Source: Rhytidiadelphus loreus
Lineage: Eukaryota > Streptophyta > Bryopsida > Hypnales > Hylocomiaceae
Length of the DNA stretch: 64,000 bases
Assembly: GCA_947034895.1 (NCBI GenBank)
Contig: OX344765.1
Span: 2,237,001 to 2,301,000, forward strand
Reading direction: 5' to 3'
Shown: positions 45,700 through 58,220 of the stretch, piece after piece
How positions within the stretch are numbered: the stretch's first letter is position 1
Layout: every line of letters starts with the position of its first letter
Made by a program: the position numbers and the translations under genes
Notes under the pieces: generated by a model
Databases searched by the model: none
Told to the model about the DNA's origin: nothing
Seen by the model: the letters and a program-made list of their open reading frames with translations, nothing else

Positions 45700-46704
45700 G
45701 GTGGTGAAGATGTTGGTGTCTCTCATGATGCCCCCACTACCTCATCAAATAGTACTAAGCCTACATTTGTTCAAGGCAATGGCTGCTCGTCATCAAAGCC
45801 TCGCACCAGCCAGCAATCTCAGTTCTTCTCTGTTGAAAACGGTGAAGTGGATGGTTTTGAGGATGTAGCTAGTGTTTTGAAGGTGGGGGATATGGATCTT
45901 ATAATAAACCAACCAGCGTCGACTTTACCTCAAGTATTGACCAAGACTGACCCTTACGACCCATCGAAACGAGAAGGGTACGTCTATTCAGATTCTTCAT
46001 GTCATTGTGGAAAGATCCAATTTTATGGACTGTGAGTCTTTTGAGTCATTCAACCAGCGCACCATTGCGTGACGCCCACCACGTGAAACATACTTGTGGT
46101 TTGTGGATTTTCCATAATTCAAAAGAACATGCACTGCTGTTAGAAACCCAACTCATTCCTGAGTTCGGCAGCCACGAATCTGATTGTGGAGGTGGAGCAG
46201 GTACATGTCGTGGGATGATTACTTCATGGCTATTGCGTTTCTCTTGCAAGGCGTTCAAAGGATCCCAACTGCTAGTTCTTGATTTTTTCCACACTCTGAT
46301 TTTGTCAAGTAGAAGACAGATGAAGGCCTTTAATGAGACCTTGCTTTATTGACCACATAATATCCACTCTGATGATAGCGCTGTTCATGCAGGTTGGGGC
46401 ATGCATTGTAAGCCATTGGGATCATGTCATTCTCGGTATTGGAATTCACTACCAAATCCCCTTCCATTTTCATTCAATCTTTGCCTTCTTGCTTGAAGAT
46501 TTTTTTCTGATGCCACGGATTTGAAGGCTTTGCAAGTTAGTAGGAAGTAGCCATGGAGGTGTCCGATAAGGAGAGATTCACGTAGTATACTGAAAATTGA
46601 TTTTCTTACAAATTATAGCAACTAGGTGATGGATACCTTGAGCAGGAATCGGTTACGATGGCTTTCCAAGAGGCTGCTCAGATGACCGCCTTCCATGGGC
46701 CAAG
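45700..46704 (+). CDS. Candidate exons of an unidentified gene
   Basis: Segment 45700-45977 lies between TTGGCAG and GTACGT and reads open for 92 codons (GGEDVGVSHDAPTTSSN, later QPASTLPQVLTKTDPYDPSK). Segment 46619-46704 lies between ATTATAG and GTACTG and reads QLGDGYLEQESVTMAFQEAA with ending FHGPR. The first ends in phase 2 and the second starts in phase 0, so at least one exon between them is missing from my model. Composition is protein-like but no family is recognised. Start and end of the gene were not found. Confidence 0.4.
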
Positions 46705-46764
46705 GTACTGCTACTTCTATGCCGTAGCTCTATTGTTTCTCGCTATCACTAAAGATCCCTGTTG

Positions 46765-46881
46765 GTTTGGAAATTGTTAATGCTAAGTCAATAGGCATTA
46801 GGTTCATATAGTCCTCGTGTTGGGTTGGAAATTGTTAATGTTAAGTCGATAGGCATTAGGTTCATATAGTCCTCGTGTTGA
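46765..46881. repeat. Tandem duplication, 2 x 58 bp
   Basis: GGAAATTGTTAATGCTAAGT recurs 58 bp later with few changes; both units end TATAGTCCTCGTGTTG. Confidence 0.85.
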
Positions 46882-48822
46882 GTTATGTTAAGCTAATGCC
46901 AGTGTAATACAATTGATGCTGACTTACTGTTAGTGTTAGTTTGATGTTAGTGTTCGTGGCATTACCTTGATATCGTATTGGCAACTATTAAGTTAATATC
47001 AATTGCATAATAATCTTCGACTGAAGTACACATTTCAGCTCACTTTGATGCGTGAAACTTACAAACAGATGCAGTCAAAGTTCTGGGTGTGTTCAGCGGG
47101 GATGAAGCCCCCACAATTTCACAAAGAAGAATCCTGCTGCACCACTGTCAAAAATTTGGAAACACTTTCACAGGTCAAGTAGCAATTCTCCTTTCTCGTT
47201 GCCCATGGATGCCACAAATGATCTGGGAAAATTCTGGACTCCAAAGGGTCGTTGACACAGCTGAATGACTTGACGTTAAACATATTCACCTTCCAAGCTA
47301 TGCTGAAAGCAGAGGACAACTCTCTTACATCGTTGATAGAAAGTCTGCGTATCAAAAACCGGACAGTTGTGTAGGCACTATCTAGTAAACAACCCTTGAC
47401 AAGTCTACCTTCAAGTACTAATTCCACCTTCTAAGCTTTGTCACAGCAATTTGCTGGAATTAGGAGGCAGCTATCATTTGATGTCAACAAAAAACCTTCA
47501 TGTCGGTTAGCCATATAGTCTTATCCTGTCATGTCAATAGGAAGTCTTTATGCCAATAGCATTGTCATACGATGTCTAATATACAGAGACTTGTAGTTCT
47601 CTAATATTTGAAATTTCCATAAAAAGCTTGCTTGCACAAGAGCTCAGAACATTGGAGACAACACCTATTCAAGCTGTTGCTGCAATCAGCATCAATACAA
47701 GAAGATTAACTTACATTGTTACATTGTAAAGAAAAACAAGTCTTCTGCTGGCATGCTAGCCAATAAGTGTAAACAATACTCAATTGTTTAAATCTAAGAT
47801 CTGACTTCAAAACCCATAATTGCTCATAACACTATTTATATCAAAGATTTTGATAGTGCGTCCCAAGTATTATGCTTGCATCACAAAACCTGGAAAGAAG
47901 TACACCTAATTGTACCCCTTATCCAAAACCAAAGTCTATGATTTCTGCGTAAAATATACCTATTTGAACATGAGAGACTACAATTTTCGATACACAGGTC
48001 TGTAATGTACACTTTGAAAACTTCTTAGTTCATTCTATAAAGTCGACTAATACATTTGGATGATGTAGCTATGCTGACAGTCACTGATCTCCGAAATATA
48101 GAAAATTTAGTTCACTAAGACGTTTCAGGAAGAGTTCTTCAGCCTCCAGCTCCTACAAGGTCATGGAAAGCCTTTCTCATGTTTTGTTTACCTTTTGTAC
48201 TGCATTTAGAATAATATGCACTAAGAGATTTTGTCACGTCCATTATTTATTTCTATTTATTTTCGGAACTCATTTTTTAAACACTCTGTTATTCACATTT
48301 TTTTGAAGCAATCTGATCGATCCAAGTTTTGATCAAAGCTTTGTTACATTTAGCCACGCTGTGAACCCTGTATTGCATGTACACCACGCCACAAACGAAC
48401 TGAACATCAATCAATACAATCTGACTAGATCATACGTACGATCCACTGGAAACGAAATCGAAAAGTATCAAGGAACTTTCAGCATATAGTCAGTCACACA
48501 CACGAATATGCAACACTGCTAACGTAGAAACCGAAAGTCACATGCCGAGTCTTAATAGGAACCCACTCAGCCGGTGAGCACACAAATGCAACGACCACAA
48601 CACCACCACCAGCTCGCAGACAGGATTCGCCTTCCTTGACACCACAATACACGGAGGACCATGCCATATATAGAATACAAGAGCCATTGATATATCTGAA
48701 GCGATTGATCGATCTCACTCCATAGACTGGATAGAAGCGATTGATCTCACTCCATAAACCCTGCACTTGCTACTAGCTCACACGAACCATCAGATGAGAT
48801 GCCTAGCTCCATAAATATATTC
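46882..48822. other. No supported gene
   Basis: A minus-strand frame at 47119-47427 has protein-like composition (LIRRLSINDVRELSSAFSIA) and could be an exon, but I recognise no family and found no partner exons. Confidence 0.35.
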
Positions 48823-49095
48823 ACCACGTATGTTGCTTGAAGCTAGATGGGGTCGCAAATGTTGATAATTGTAGCAAAGCTTCTACCTAAACTTGGTTCT
48901 TATAAAATGAAAAATGTGAACAACATTTAACACCCTTAGCAGTGTTTTCAGCAACTTGAGTTAATAATGAAAATCTCATTTTGGGACCACTGCTCTTCTC
49001 CACGTATGTTGTTTGGAGCTAGCTTTGTCTACAAATGTGGCTAAATGTAGCAAAGATTCTACCAAAACTTGTTTCTTGTAGAAAAAAATGCAAAT
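48823..49095. repeat. Direct repeat, two copies about 176 bp apart
   Basis: CCACGTATGTTGCTTGAAGC at 48825 and CCACGTATGTTGTTTGGAGC at 49001 begin copies of about 100 bp, both continuing through TGTAGCAAAG.TTCTACC. Confidence 0.8.
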
Positions 49096-50095
49096 ATTTA
49101 ACAGTGTAAAAATTGAGATTTTAACACATTTAAGCAGCTAAATGCAATAATGGTGAATTTCGTTGAATTGGCAATATTACACATGGCAAAAATTGTGACA
49201 CATATCTTCACATAGGTCTAATTTCAGACCAAAAACTAGGACATGTATAGATTTTGGTTACAAGCCATGCAACCTGAACCACGTCAATTCATGAAATTTC
49301 ACCAATTTAATGAAATTGACATTGATATTATTGTACTCAGATTGAAGAAGCTTCTTCTCACACTTCTTCTTATCCTCGACCAGCAATTTTATTTTCAATT
49401 TTCTAAGGTAGTGTAATTTATGGTCTAGATTGGAGTAAGATCGTTTTTATGTCATGAAATTGTTTATATCCAAGAATTTGTAGATTATGGATGAAACATC
49501 ATTTATTCATCCAAGTGTGTGTAGATTCATTCAAATGAGGCAATGTTGTTTTATTTTGAGATATAACCTTTTGGGTGAACAATGTAAATTTCATCTATTA
49601 AAAAACAAAGAAGATTTTTAAAGATTTTTTAATTTCTGAATGGATGAAATTGCCACTAAGTGAAAAATAGGCACAAATAATGAAATCCTTGGCATAACAT
49701 TTAGTAGCCTTCAAAGAGGCTACCTTTTCCTCTGTAGAGACCTCATCCACAAAAAACATCCACATGGGAAATTCAAGTAAGCTTTAGGATCATGATCACG
49801 GTAGTACATTTATGGTGTAATTTGTTCTTTTTGCTAAATCTACAAACAACCAAACAAATAAGCAAAGAAATGTTAAGATAGTTTGCCAAAAATCTTAAGA
49901 ATCCTTTTAATCAAATACCAATGTCAGTTAACCATTTGCCATCAAATTTTTTTTTATGACCCAACGAAAGAATTGCTTCAATGACATTTGTGGGAATGAA
50001 GGTTGGAGATGTCATTTTTATATTGAAATCAATTGTCCACCATGAATCTTCAAAGGTTATGGAATAATTTGAAAATGAGAGCTTGACCGCTCATT
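49096..50095. other. AT-rich non-coding stretch
   Basis: Nothing recognisable as a gene. Confidence 0.5.
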
Positions 50096-50484
50096 GTCAA
50101 ATTAAATGTTAAAATTATGTTTGATTTAGAATTTCAGACTTCATTTAGTCATAGTAGAAGAAAAAAAATTCAAAAAACTTTGAACTAAAAAAATCAATCT
50201 AAATTTTATCTCCAAAAATCCTTTTGATATTTCAAGACTCAAATCAAAAGTTATAGACAAAATTCAAAGACGATGTTTGAAAATGTAAGAGAAAATGTCC
50301 CTTCCAACCCCTCTCTGAAATTTGTCCATAACTTTTGATTAGAGGATACAAATTTCAAATGGATTTTTGGATATGAAATTTAATTTGATTTCCCAAATTT
50401 TTGTAGTTTAAAGTTTAAAAAAAGAAGTTATTCTAATATATCTAAATCAGGTCTAAAATTTTACATCAAATACAATACCTACTT
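50096..50484. mobile_element. Fold-back (inverted-repeat) element with arms of about 190 bp
   Basis: The left arm (GTCAAATTAAATG.. to ..TCAAAAGTTATAGACAAA) is complementary to the right arm (..TTTGTCCATAACTTTTGA to CATCAAATACAATACCTACTTTAATTTGAC) with scattered mismatches, around a centre at about 50290. No coding frame. Confidence 0.75.
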
Positions 50485-50556
50485 TAATTTGACTTAACTA
50501 CAATACCTACTTTAATTTGACTTAACTACAATACCTACTTTAATTTGACTTAACTA
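50473..50556. repeat. Three exact 28-bp tandem units
   Basis: Unit CAATACCTACTTTAATTTGA plus CTTAACTA starts at 50473, 50501 and 50529. The first unit is the outer end of the right arm of the fold-back element. Confidence 0.95.
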
Positions 50557-51232
50557 TGAGTAGTTGAGCTCCTACTAATTCTAATTTATGGATCCCACAT
50601 TGTTTGTTCTACCTCTTACCACCCCATATGTATGTAAAGAGTTGTCTTCTTTATATAGTACACAAATCATGAATGGATTTCATGACAACATTTTATACAA
50701 TGACTACAAAAACCGAGTCTATGTTGTGTTCAATTTTAGTTTGTGTGCCATATGTTGAAAAGGAGTGGACAAAATCCAAATGAGCAAACACAAATATTGT
50801 AGTGTCTTTTGTGCACTACAATCCTTAAAAAACTTGAAGCAAAAATCAATTACAGTTTTAGAGTAAATGAATTCCAAAGTTGACCATCCCATAGACTCGG
50901 TTATTGAGGTGGGTTTCATAATCACTCTAAAACTTGCCTATGCTTCTTTTTTGAGCCTTGATGACTTGAAATTTTTTTTACATGTTGTACACCATTTAAG
51001 GCCCACCCCCATTGGTATTGTAAAAAATTGACATATGTATGCTTCAAAATAATTATATATATAGAAAAATGCTGATAATTTTAATGTGAATGGAATTTGA
51101 TGAACCAAAGACTTGAGGTGTCATTTACAATCATACATGATCTATAGGTTGCAATTTGAATTCTTGTTACATCTAGTTTGAGTAGATTTGAAGATATTTG
51201 TCATAATATACAATTAACACAAATAATTTGTA
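50557..51232. other. No supported gene
   Basis: AT-rich; a minus-strand frame at 50719-50925 has no recognisable features. Confidence 0.45.
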
Positions 51233-52165
51233 TTAACCCCTAAAGGACCGGACTGTATTTTTTGGTTGTATAGAAATTTTGGGCAAGTACCTACGAGCGG
51301 AGATTTTCATATTTGGGGCTGAAATTTTAATGGAATGTGGGGGCAAGGAAGATCTTTCATATGCACCAAATTTCATGACATTTGGAAATACGAGTCAAAA
51401 GTTATGGCCCAATATGCTACTTTTTTCACCAACAGGGCAGTTTGGGCAAATCAGAAAAAATCACTTTTTTCAGAAACAAAAATTTGGAATTGATTTTCTA
51501 GAGTTTTATATACACAAAAAGATTTGAATCATTCCATTTTGATCAATGAGTCAAAAGTTATGAGGATTTTTTGTTTGCGGGCAGTTTTGGATTTCCTACT
51601 CTAAAATAAACTTTGAAATCATTTATCTTTCCCAATTTTCAATATTTTGGGACAAAAATAAAATCGTAGGATGTAGATACATTATTACAACATTTCGACC
51701 ATTGGAATTGGAAATTTTCAATTCCATATTTAAATTGTAAATAATTTAGTATTTTTAATCATTCTCTACTACTACCTACTTACTATTTTTTTCCTATATG
51801 ATGTACTATTCCAAATGATCTGAAAATTTTCAAGCGTGTGTCCAACTTGTCTAGGAAAATAAATCCAAAGAAGCACGACCATTTAGGTCATTTTTTCATA
51901 GAAATGTGAGCTTGTGAAGTGCAGCTGCCCTGCTTTTTGCAGGGTCAAAAAAATGATTTTAGTTAATTTGAATGCTTATATCTTGCAATCCCCCTGGTGG
52001 AAATGTCTGAAATTTTTACCACATGTTTTTGATACTATATGATACAAGATCCTACGGTTAGATATGTCAAAAAGTTTTTTTTTTCAAAATTTTGGTATGT
52101 GTATTAGAAATGGCAGTTTTGGAGCATTTTTGGTGAAAATATAGTAATGGTCCTTTAAGGGATAA
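51233..52165. mobile_element. Possible 933-bp element with imperfect inverted ends
   Basis: The left end TTAACCCCTAAAGGACC and the right end, reverse-complemented TTATCCCTTAAAGGACC, agree at most positions and further inward in part. No target duplication was seen, so the boundaries are tentative. Confidence 0.5.
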
Positions 52166-55100
52166 GCAACCAAAACAATTACTTTCACCACAATCTTTTT
52201 GGTTCTAACATATAAGTTTAAAAGGGTTATTGGTTTAGATTGTAGGTAATTTAATATAGTATGACAAATTTTACCAATACCAAAATTTTGATAGTTCGTC
52301 TTAATTCTATTTCTATTAAATGTATTTGTCAATGTTTTATTATATATTTTATTATTATTCTATAATATACTATTTATACATATTTAATGCATCAATATTT
52401 CATTAAATTTTAATTAAACATACTTCTTCAAAATAACTTTAATTTTTTGATAGATGCTATGGCTATGACACATTTCATTGCAAGTGCACATAAGAGCTTG
52501 GTCAACAAATTTCCACATACAAGGTTGGGACCTATCCAAAGCTTCTTTCTACTACAATGGGCTCACAATCCAGTTAGAGTGACAATGGACAAGGAGATTC
52601 ACATTGGCATGGAGCATACATTGGAGTGGGAGCACAAAAACAAGGCCATTATATTAGGCAAGAAGTATTGATAGGGACCTCAATTCATTATTGGTGGAAC
52701 TATGTGAACATGAATTTTCAAGTTTTGCATTGAGATCGTGGTTTGGGTGTGAAATGGGTTGTATTTCAATTTTGTTTTCAAAAATTCATGTGATATGAAT
52801 GCAAATGCCATGAAATTTCAAAAAGTGGCTATTAACAGTTGAAATGTTCAAATTCTAGGAACAGCTAAGGATGGATGCGAATGAAGAGGCACAATGGAGG
52901 AGTTGGTGGTATAAATAGTTATAAGTTTTATTATGTAAGTGCAAATGAGTAGAGTCTAGCCTCTCTTTGTGTGCTCATTTTTCTATGATTATATTCTTTA
53001 CGCACATTTTCTATGATCTTTTCTACGAACTATTTTATGTATATGGTGATAAATTATTTTGTAATGCATTAATGTGCAATCATATTAAATTGTCTTTGAT
53101 GAGTTATGAATGTGTGTGATTCAAAGTTATTGAGTGATGAAATTAAGACAATTTAAATTGGTAAATTTATAATTGTATAAGTCTAAAATTATGAGAGGAA
53201 ATTAAAGAATGATCATTTATAATTTATGAGTGAATGGTGTAGGAGTGATAAATCATAGCATTGTTTCTATTCTATTGCAAGTGTGTAGTGTGATATTAAT
53301 ATTAAATCTAAATTGACTATTGTCATGGCCAATGTAAATAACTAAATGTTTGATAGCTAAGGCTATATAGTTGAGTGAAGTTTATAAATGAATGGAAAAT
53401 ATATTTTAAGAGAGAATATTTGTGAGTAATTCTAACATTCTAATATGAGAATGAGTATCATATGGTGGTGATTTGTAATATTTATTATCTTATGAATTAA
53501 GATAGTGTAAATAAGAATAAATGAGAAAGAATAGTCATTAGAGATTATTAAGTTTTGTGAATTAATGTTTAAACAAAATGATAATGAAATAAATTGAGAA
53601 GAGTGTATTGTGATAGGATTAATGGAAGAATTTATATAAAATAAAAAAGCTATAGATATTGATTATGAAATTAAGACTATGGCTTGATTATGAATTTAAA
53701 TACAATCATATGGAAATTGATTACGACTAGGAGTGATGTGCATTGAGAAAATTTAGATTTTATATCCGATGGGTTGTTATCTAATTTATCCATAGTAAAC
53801 TTGTTCATAGATTTATTCATAGATCTCTTTTATGATATATATATATATATATATATATATGAATGTTTCTTATGATTGATATTCTGTTATGAGCCAAATT
53901 AGCATATCATTTCCTATATAAAATGTCATATTACCTATGAGTGACCTTAGAATGAGTCCCATATTCATCATTTGGGACTTATAATTTATTTTTTGGATTT
54001 TTTGCAATTTTGGGTTTAGTTTATTATACAAAAAGCCCCCCCAAAAGTGTAAAATCAAAATAGGTATGTCACATATCAATATATCATTTGATCCCAAATA
54101 GAGTATTTTCCTAAAAGAATATACTAATCCTGCATGTAAATAGGATAGAAACTACAAATTGTACACAATTAGTATGTTTAAATAAAAACGCCCAATTGTC
54201 TAAACCCTCGTTTAAACCTATTATGCATGTGAACACAAATTGGCTAAAAATGGTCTGAGGAAATTATGTGAGAATCCTAAAATAGATTCTCAAAGAAAGG
54301 TTTCAATTTTTCCATTCTATCAACAAAATAGTAGAAACCCCAATTGTTAATCTACAAGTGAAAAAAACTCTAGACGGACCGGTGAAAGGCATCTACAACC
54401 TAAGTATGGTGATTTGAAGTGGAAATCATGCTAGGAGTTTGGCGGCACAATCGGGTTGCCAAGATTCCCTTCCGTTTGGAAGATTTCATGTTTACCAAAA
54501 GTTAAAGGAAGTAACAGGATTTGATTCTCCTTAAGGAAGGTGCAAGATAAAAAAATATAAACTTGCACATAAGTTTTGGAATTCCATGAGAGGTTCCACA
54601 AAAAGTTTCTAATAGTCAAAAGATGTTCTTCTGGATAGTCAACTGCTAAAATTCACAATGGGAAATTCATAGAAATTACCCGCGGTGTGGTAAAATCTCA
54701 CTAAAAATTAGTATAACTTTTTTTATGTTAATAATGATCTCCAACATGTTTTGTGGCGTTCCAATAGTAAAAAGTATAAAAAATAAACGAGATCCTTCAA
54801 AATCGACAAAATTGAAGATCAAACATGAAGTTGACTAGTGTATTGGGAGTACACGGAGTTGGATTGAAGTCAAAGTGGGGTCTTTTCTTACTCCCTTACA
54901 CCTACTTTAAAGCCTAGGCTAGTTACTTTCCATAGAAAAGTCAAACTCCAAATGTTGAATTTACCCCGTTTTGGTGTTAAGTTGGCACTAGGATTTTTTA
55001 CATTTTGAACATAGGTAAAAGGAGTAGAGGTCCCATTGACCAAAAAATAGACTTCTGAAGCTAATGGCGCAATTTGTTTGTGGTTTGGAATTAATCTCCA

Positions 55101-55737
55101 AAAGTTAGAGTTTTAAACCAGCGTAGAAGTCAAAATTTGGGAAATTAGAATGAAAATTCTAAGTGATAAGTTTAGCTTGTAGAAATGAAAGGAGGTGGGT
55201 GCTTTTGGAAGAGTATATAAAGGCATCCCTTCTCTCAAATCACTTCTTCTAATCATTTTTCGGCTTTGTAACACATTGGTCCATTAGTTTGAATTTTTTG
55301 GTTATTTTTGAGCCAAAGTTGTAAACAGGTTGTTTTGAGAGCATTTCAAGCTCCTTTTGTTTCTACTTTGTGAGCCTTGAAGGACATTGGAGTTCCTTCA
55401 AAGTTGCTCTTGTATGTTTGTAATTTAGAAGTTGTTGTGCGAATTTTTGAAGTTTTTGTTGAGTTTGAAGCTATTGTACTAATCCTAGAGAACCCTCCCC
55501 TCTGTACCTTGGCAATGCCGCTTTGGAGGGGATTCTAGTGTATATTGTGAATGCTAAATTTTTAAGTGGGAAATTCCTTCGTCGCAAAATCTTCTAAAGT
55601 TTGGAAGTGTTTGTACTAACTTATTCGTTATTGTTTTTGAACTAACAAGTGTTGGTACTAATCCTTGTTCTAACGTGGTTGAGGATTTTGACAATTTAAA
55701 CTTGTTGGGATTAGTGGTATATATATAGTTTCATATA
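52166..55737. other. AT-rich non-coding stretch with an (AT)n microsatellite
   Basis: A 26-bp AT dinucleotide run lies at about 53835-53860. A frame at 52447-52671 (MTHFIASAHKSLVNKFP) has some protein character but no recognised family. Nothing else is supported. Confidence 0.45.
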
Positions 55738-55955
55738 GTATGGTGAAGCTTTGGCTTCGGTTGTTTAGGAATTGGGAAAATTTTATAGTATTTTCAAACA
55801 TACGGTGAAGTTTTGCCTTTGGGTGTCCAAAATTGTCCTAGAATTTTTTGTACTTTTTAGAAACAATGGCAAAGCTTTGGTTTTGACTCTTTAGAGTTCT
55901 ATAGAAATTTTGTGAATTTCAAAAAACATGGTGAAGCTTTGACTTTGTGAAGCAG
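55738..55955. repeat. Imperfect tandem repeat, period about 60-65 bp
   Basis: Copies of ATGGTGAAGCTTTGGCTT and variants start at about 55739, 55800, 55866 and 55928. Confidence 0.7.
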
Positions 55956-58220
55956 AACTTTGGTTAGAGTTTTGTGTAGTTCCATCAAGTTTAGTGTCCA
56001 AAACACTAACTTGAAATATCAAGTTTAGCCTCCAAGAGATTAGAATTAAGTCCTAAATTTGAATTAGAAACAAATCCTTGAAAAGTCTTCTCTAAAACAT
56101 CCTTGGATATTTATGTTATAGGAAGAGTCTTGTTTTTTTTACATTTAAAAAATTCCAAAAGCGGACAACAAAATGACCGAATAGCAGAGGGGATGACAAG
56201 CAAGATAACCAACCCCCTCCCAAACGGGTTGGATCAACTAATGGCCGCCACATTATCTAGGCCAATTGCGCACTGTCAACAATTGCAAAGGGGGTCACGC
56301 CAATAGCAAGCTGATACGTGTCTAGAAGGAGGAAAAGGGGGAACCAACTTGCAACTAGCCGATCATGTGAACAATACCCGAACTAGGTGTTCGAATTGAT
56401 GCTTGAACTAGCTATTCTAACTGATGCCAAACTGGCTACTTGAATGGAGCCTTGCTTAGCTGCTTGAACTAGTGTCGACTTGGGCTACCATCTTATCCTC
56501 ATTTTCTCTCATAGAAATTAGGACTGCTACTAATGTTTGAAAATTAGGAAGTAAAAGAAAACAAAAACTGTAGTATATTTTCCGGAATCTAATCTTTATT
56601 CAACTAAATCCGAGTTTGAACACCAAGGAATGAACTATATAAAGTTAGCGTAGTGTATTCAAAAGTCACAATGTACTAGTTTATTAGATTAAAAGGTTTA
56701 TTTACTCTTATTCCCACTAAAACCCAGGATACGACTCATGCTGTCCATTAATAGATGCTATTGACTGATGTATGTAGTCACAGTCCTGTCTAGTGTGCTA
56801 CTGACTCGTGACAATAGTTCTGGGACAATAGTTCAATGTGGACTGACTTGTGATGAATGCATGTGCAATGCATGACTTATCGACTTTATAAGTAATAGTA
56901 TTAATATTCTTAGTATTCAGCAAAAGAATAAGAGTTAATGTTTTAGAATAACTCACAATAAGTCCGCCCACACACAACCAAGGACAATATGGCCAAACAC
57001 GTGCAAATTAGTATATTTTACCTACATTCCACACAAAACTTCCACTTACAACATGTATATGCAATTTTCAATACGACACTCTAATAACATTGATGCAAAA
57101 CAAATAATAAATCCCTAACCCTAATTCTAACTCCCGAATGGATTAATTCCAAACCAGGGGTACGGCCCAAATTCGAAAAATTTGACCCATTATTTTAGTT
57201 TTTTATTTTTGATCAAATAATTAGGTCAAATTAATCAAATTTAAATTATGACTATAGGACCTATGGTCATGGACTGCAGCACCTATGACCGCACTACAAA
57301 ACCCATGGCCGTGGTATCCGGTTGATACCCGGCTAGACCCACATCTGAAGCCCTTTACCCGTACACCAGTTGATACCCCGCCCGATACTACGGCCGCGTT
57401 ACCCATGGGTTACCTGACGGTTCTCAACCGTCAGTTCCGACGAATTCCAGCGCTCGTCCCTATCTGTTTCATCGCCGCTCATCTGGACTTCGGCGCCTGT
57501 CTGAGCCTGCTCAACGCTGCGGTTGCTTTGGCGCCAGGACTTCTTCGGTGACACAATTTTTTGATCAATTCTCAATGAATCGCAACTCTATTGCCTCAGT
57601 AATCTTGTGTAATCCCACAAATTTCCCGATTGCGTTCAATTCTCAAACATTGACCTCCCCAAGTATCCGAATCTCTAATCCATTCACAGCCAAATTTACC
57701 ATCACAATTTCACAATCAAGCAAATTTCAGGAGGATTCTTTTGTTTCTCATCACTTTCTGATCAATCAGTATTGACAATCACTTAGATGATTCCAATTCA
57801 ATCCCATAAGGCCAATTCGGTGACACCCCAATTCATCAATTTTACATCCGAGCTCACTCAAAAGTTGTCGCACTTCCACTATCGAGATTGCCTGCGTCTT
57901 CGACCTAGCGATCGTTGTCCTCGTCGTAATCAACCTGCTGCGCCTTTGATTGGCGCACTTGATCAGCCCTGCACACAAGCTTGCCAAAATCTCCCCGCTG
58001 CAATCCCACAATCAGACCACCAAATTCTCCTGCAGCACGTCTTCTGATCAGTCTCCCCAAGCTGATCAGTTTCAGCTGCACCAACTGGCTTCCTCAGCTC
58101 ACTCGGCCATCTCCAATGTTCTTCCAATCTCTCTTCCAGATCCGAATTTTACAAAATAATATTGTCAAGACAAAAATCCAGAAACAATTCCCGAACCAAA
58201 TTCGGTAAGCCCACAATCTC
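55956..58220. other. No supported gene; locally GC-richer segment with a stem-loop
   Basis: 57280-57545 is GC-richer than its flanks and holds a stem-loop at 57414-57434 (CTGACGGTT arms, CTC loop). A frame spans it but shows no domain. It could be the border of a degraded element. Confidence 0.4.

Noticed and set aside
47119..47427. 102-codon minus-strand frame with protein-like composition
   Set aside because: No family recognised and no partner exons or start context; kept only as a note in the surrounding stretch.
57285..57551. 88-codon frame in a GC-richer patch
   Set aside because: No recognisable domain, and the local composition alone can keep the frame open.
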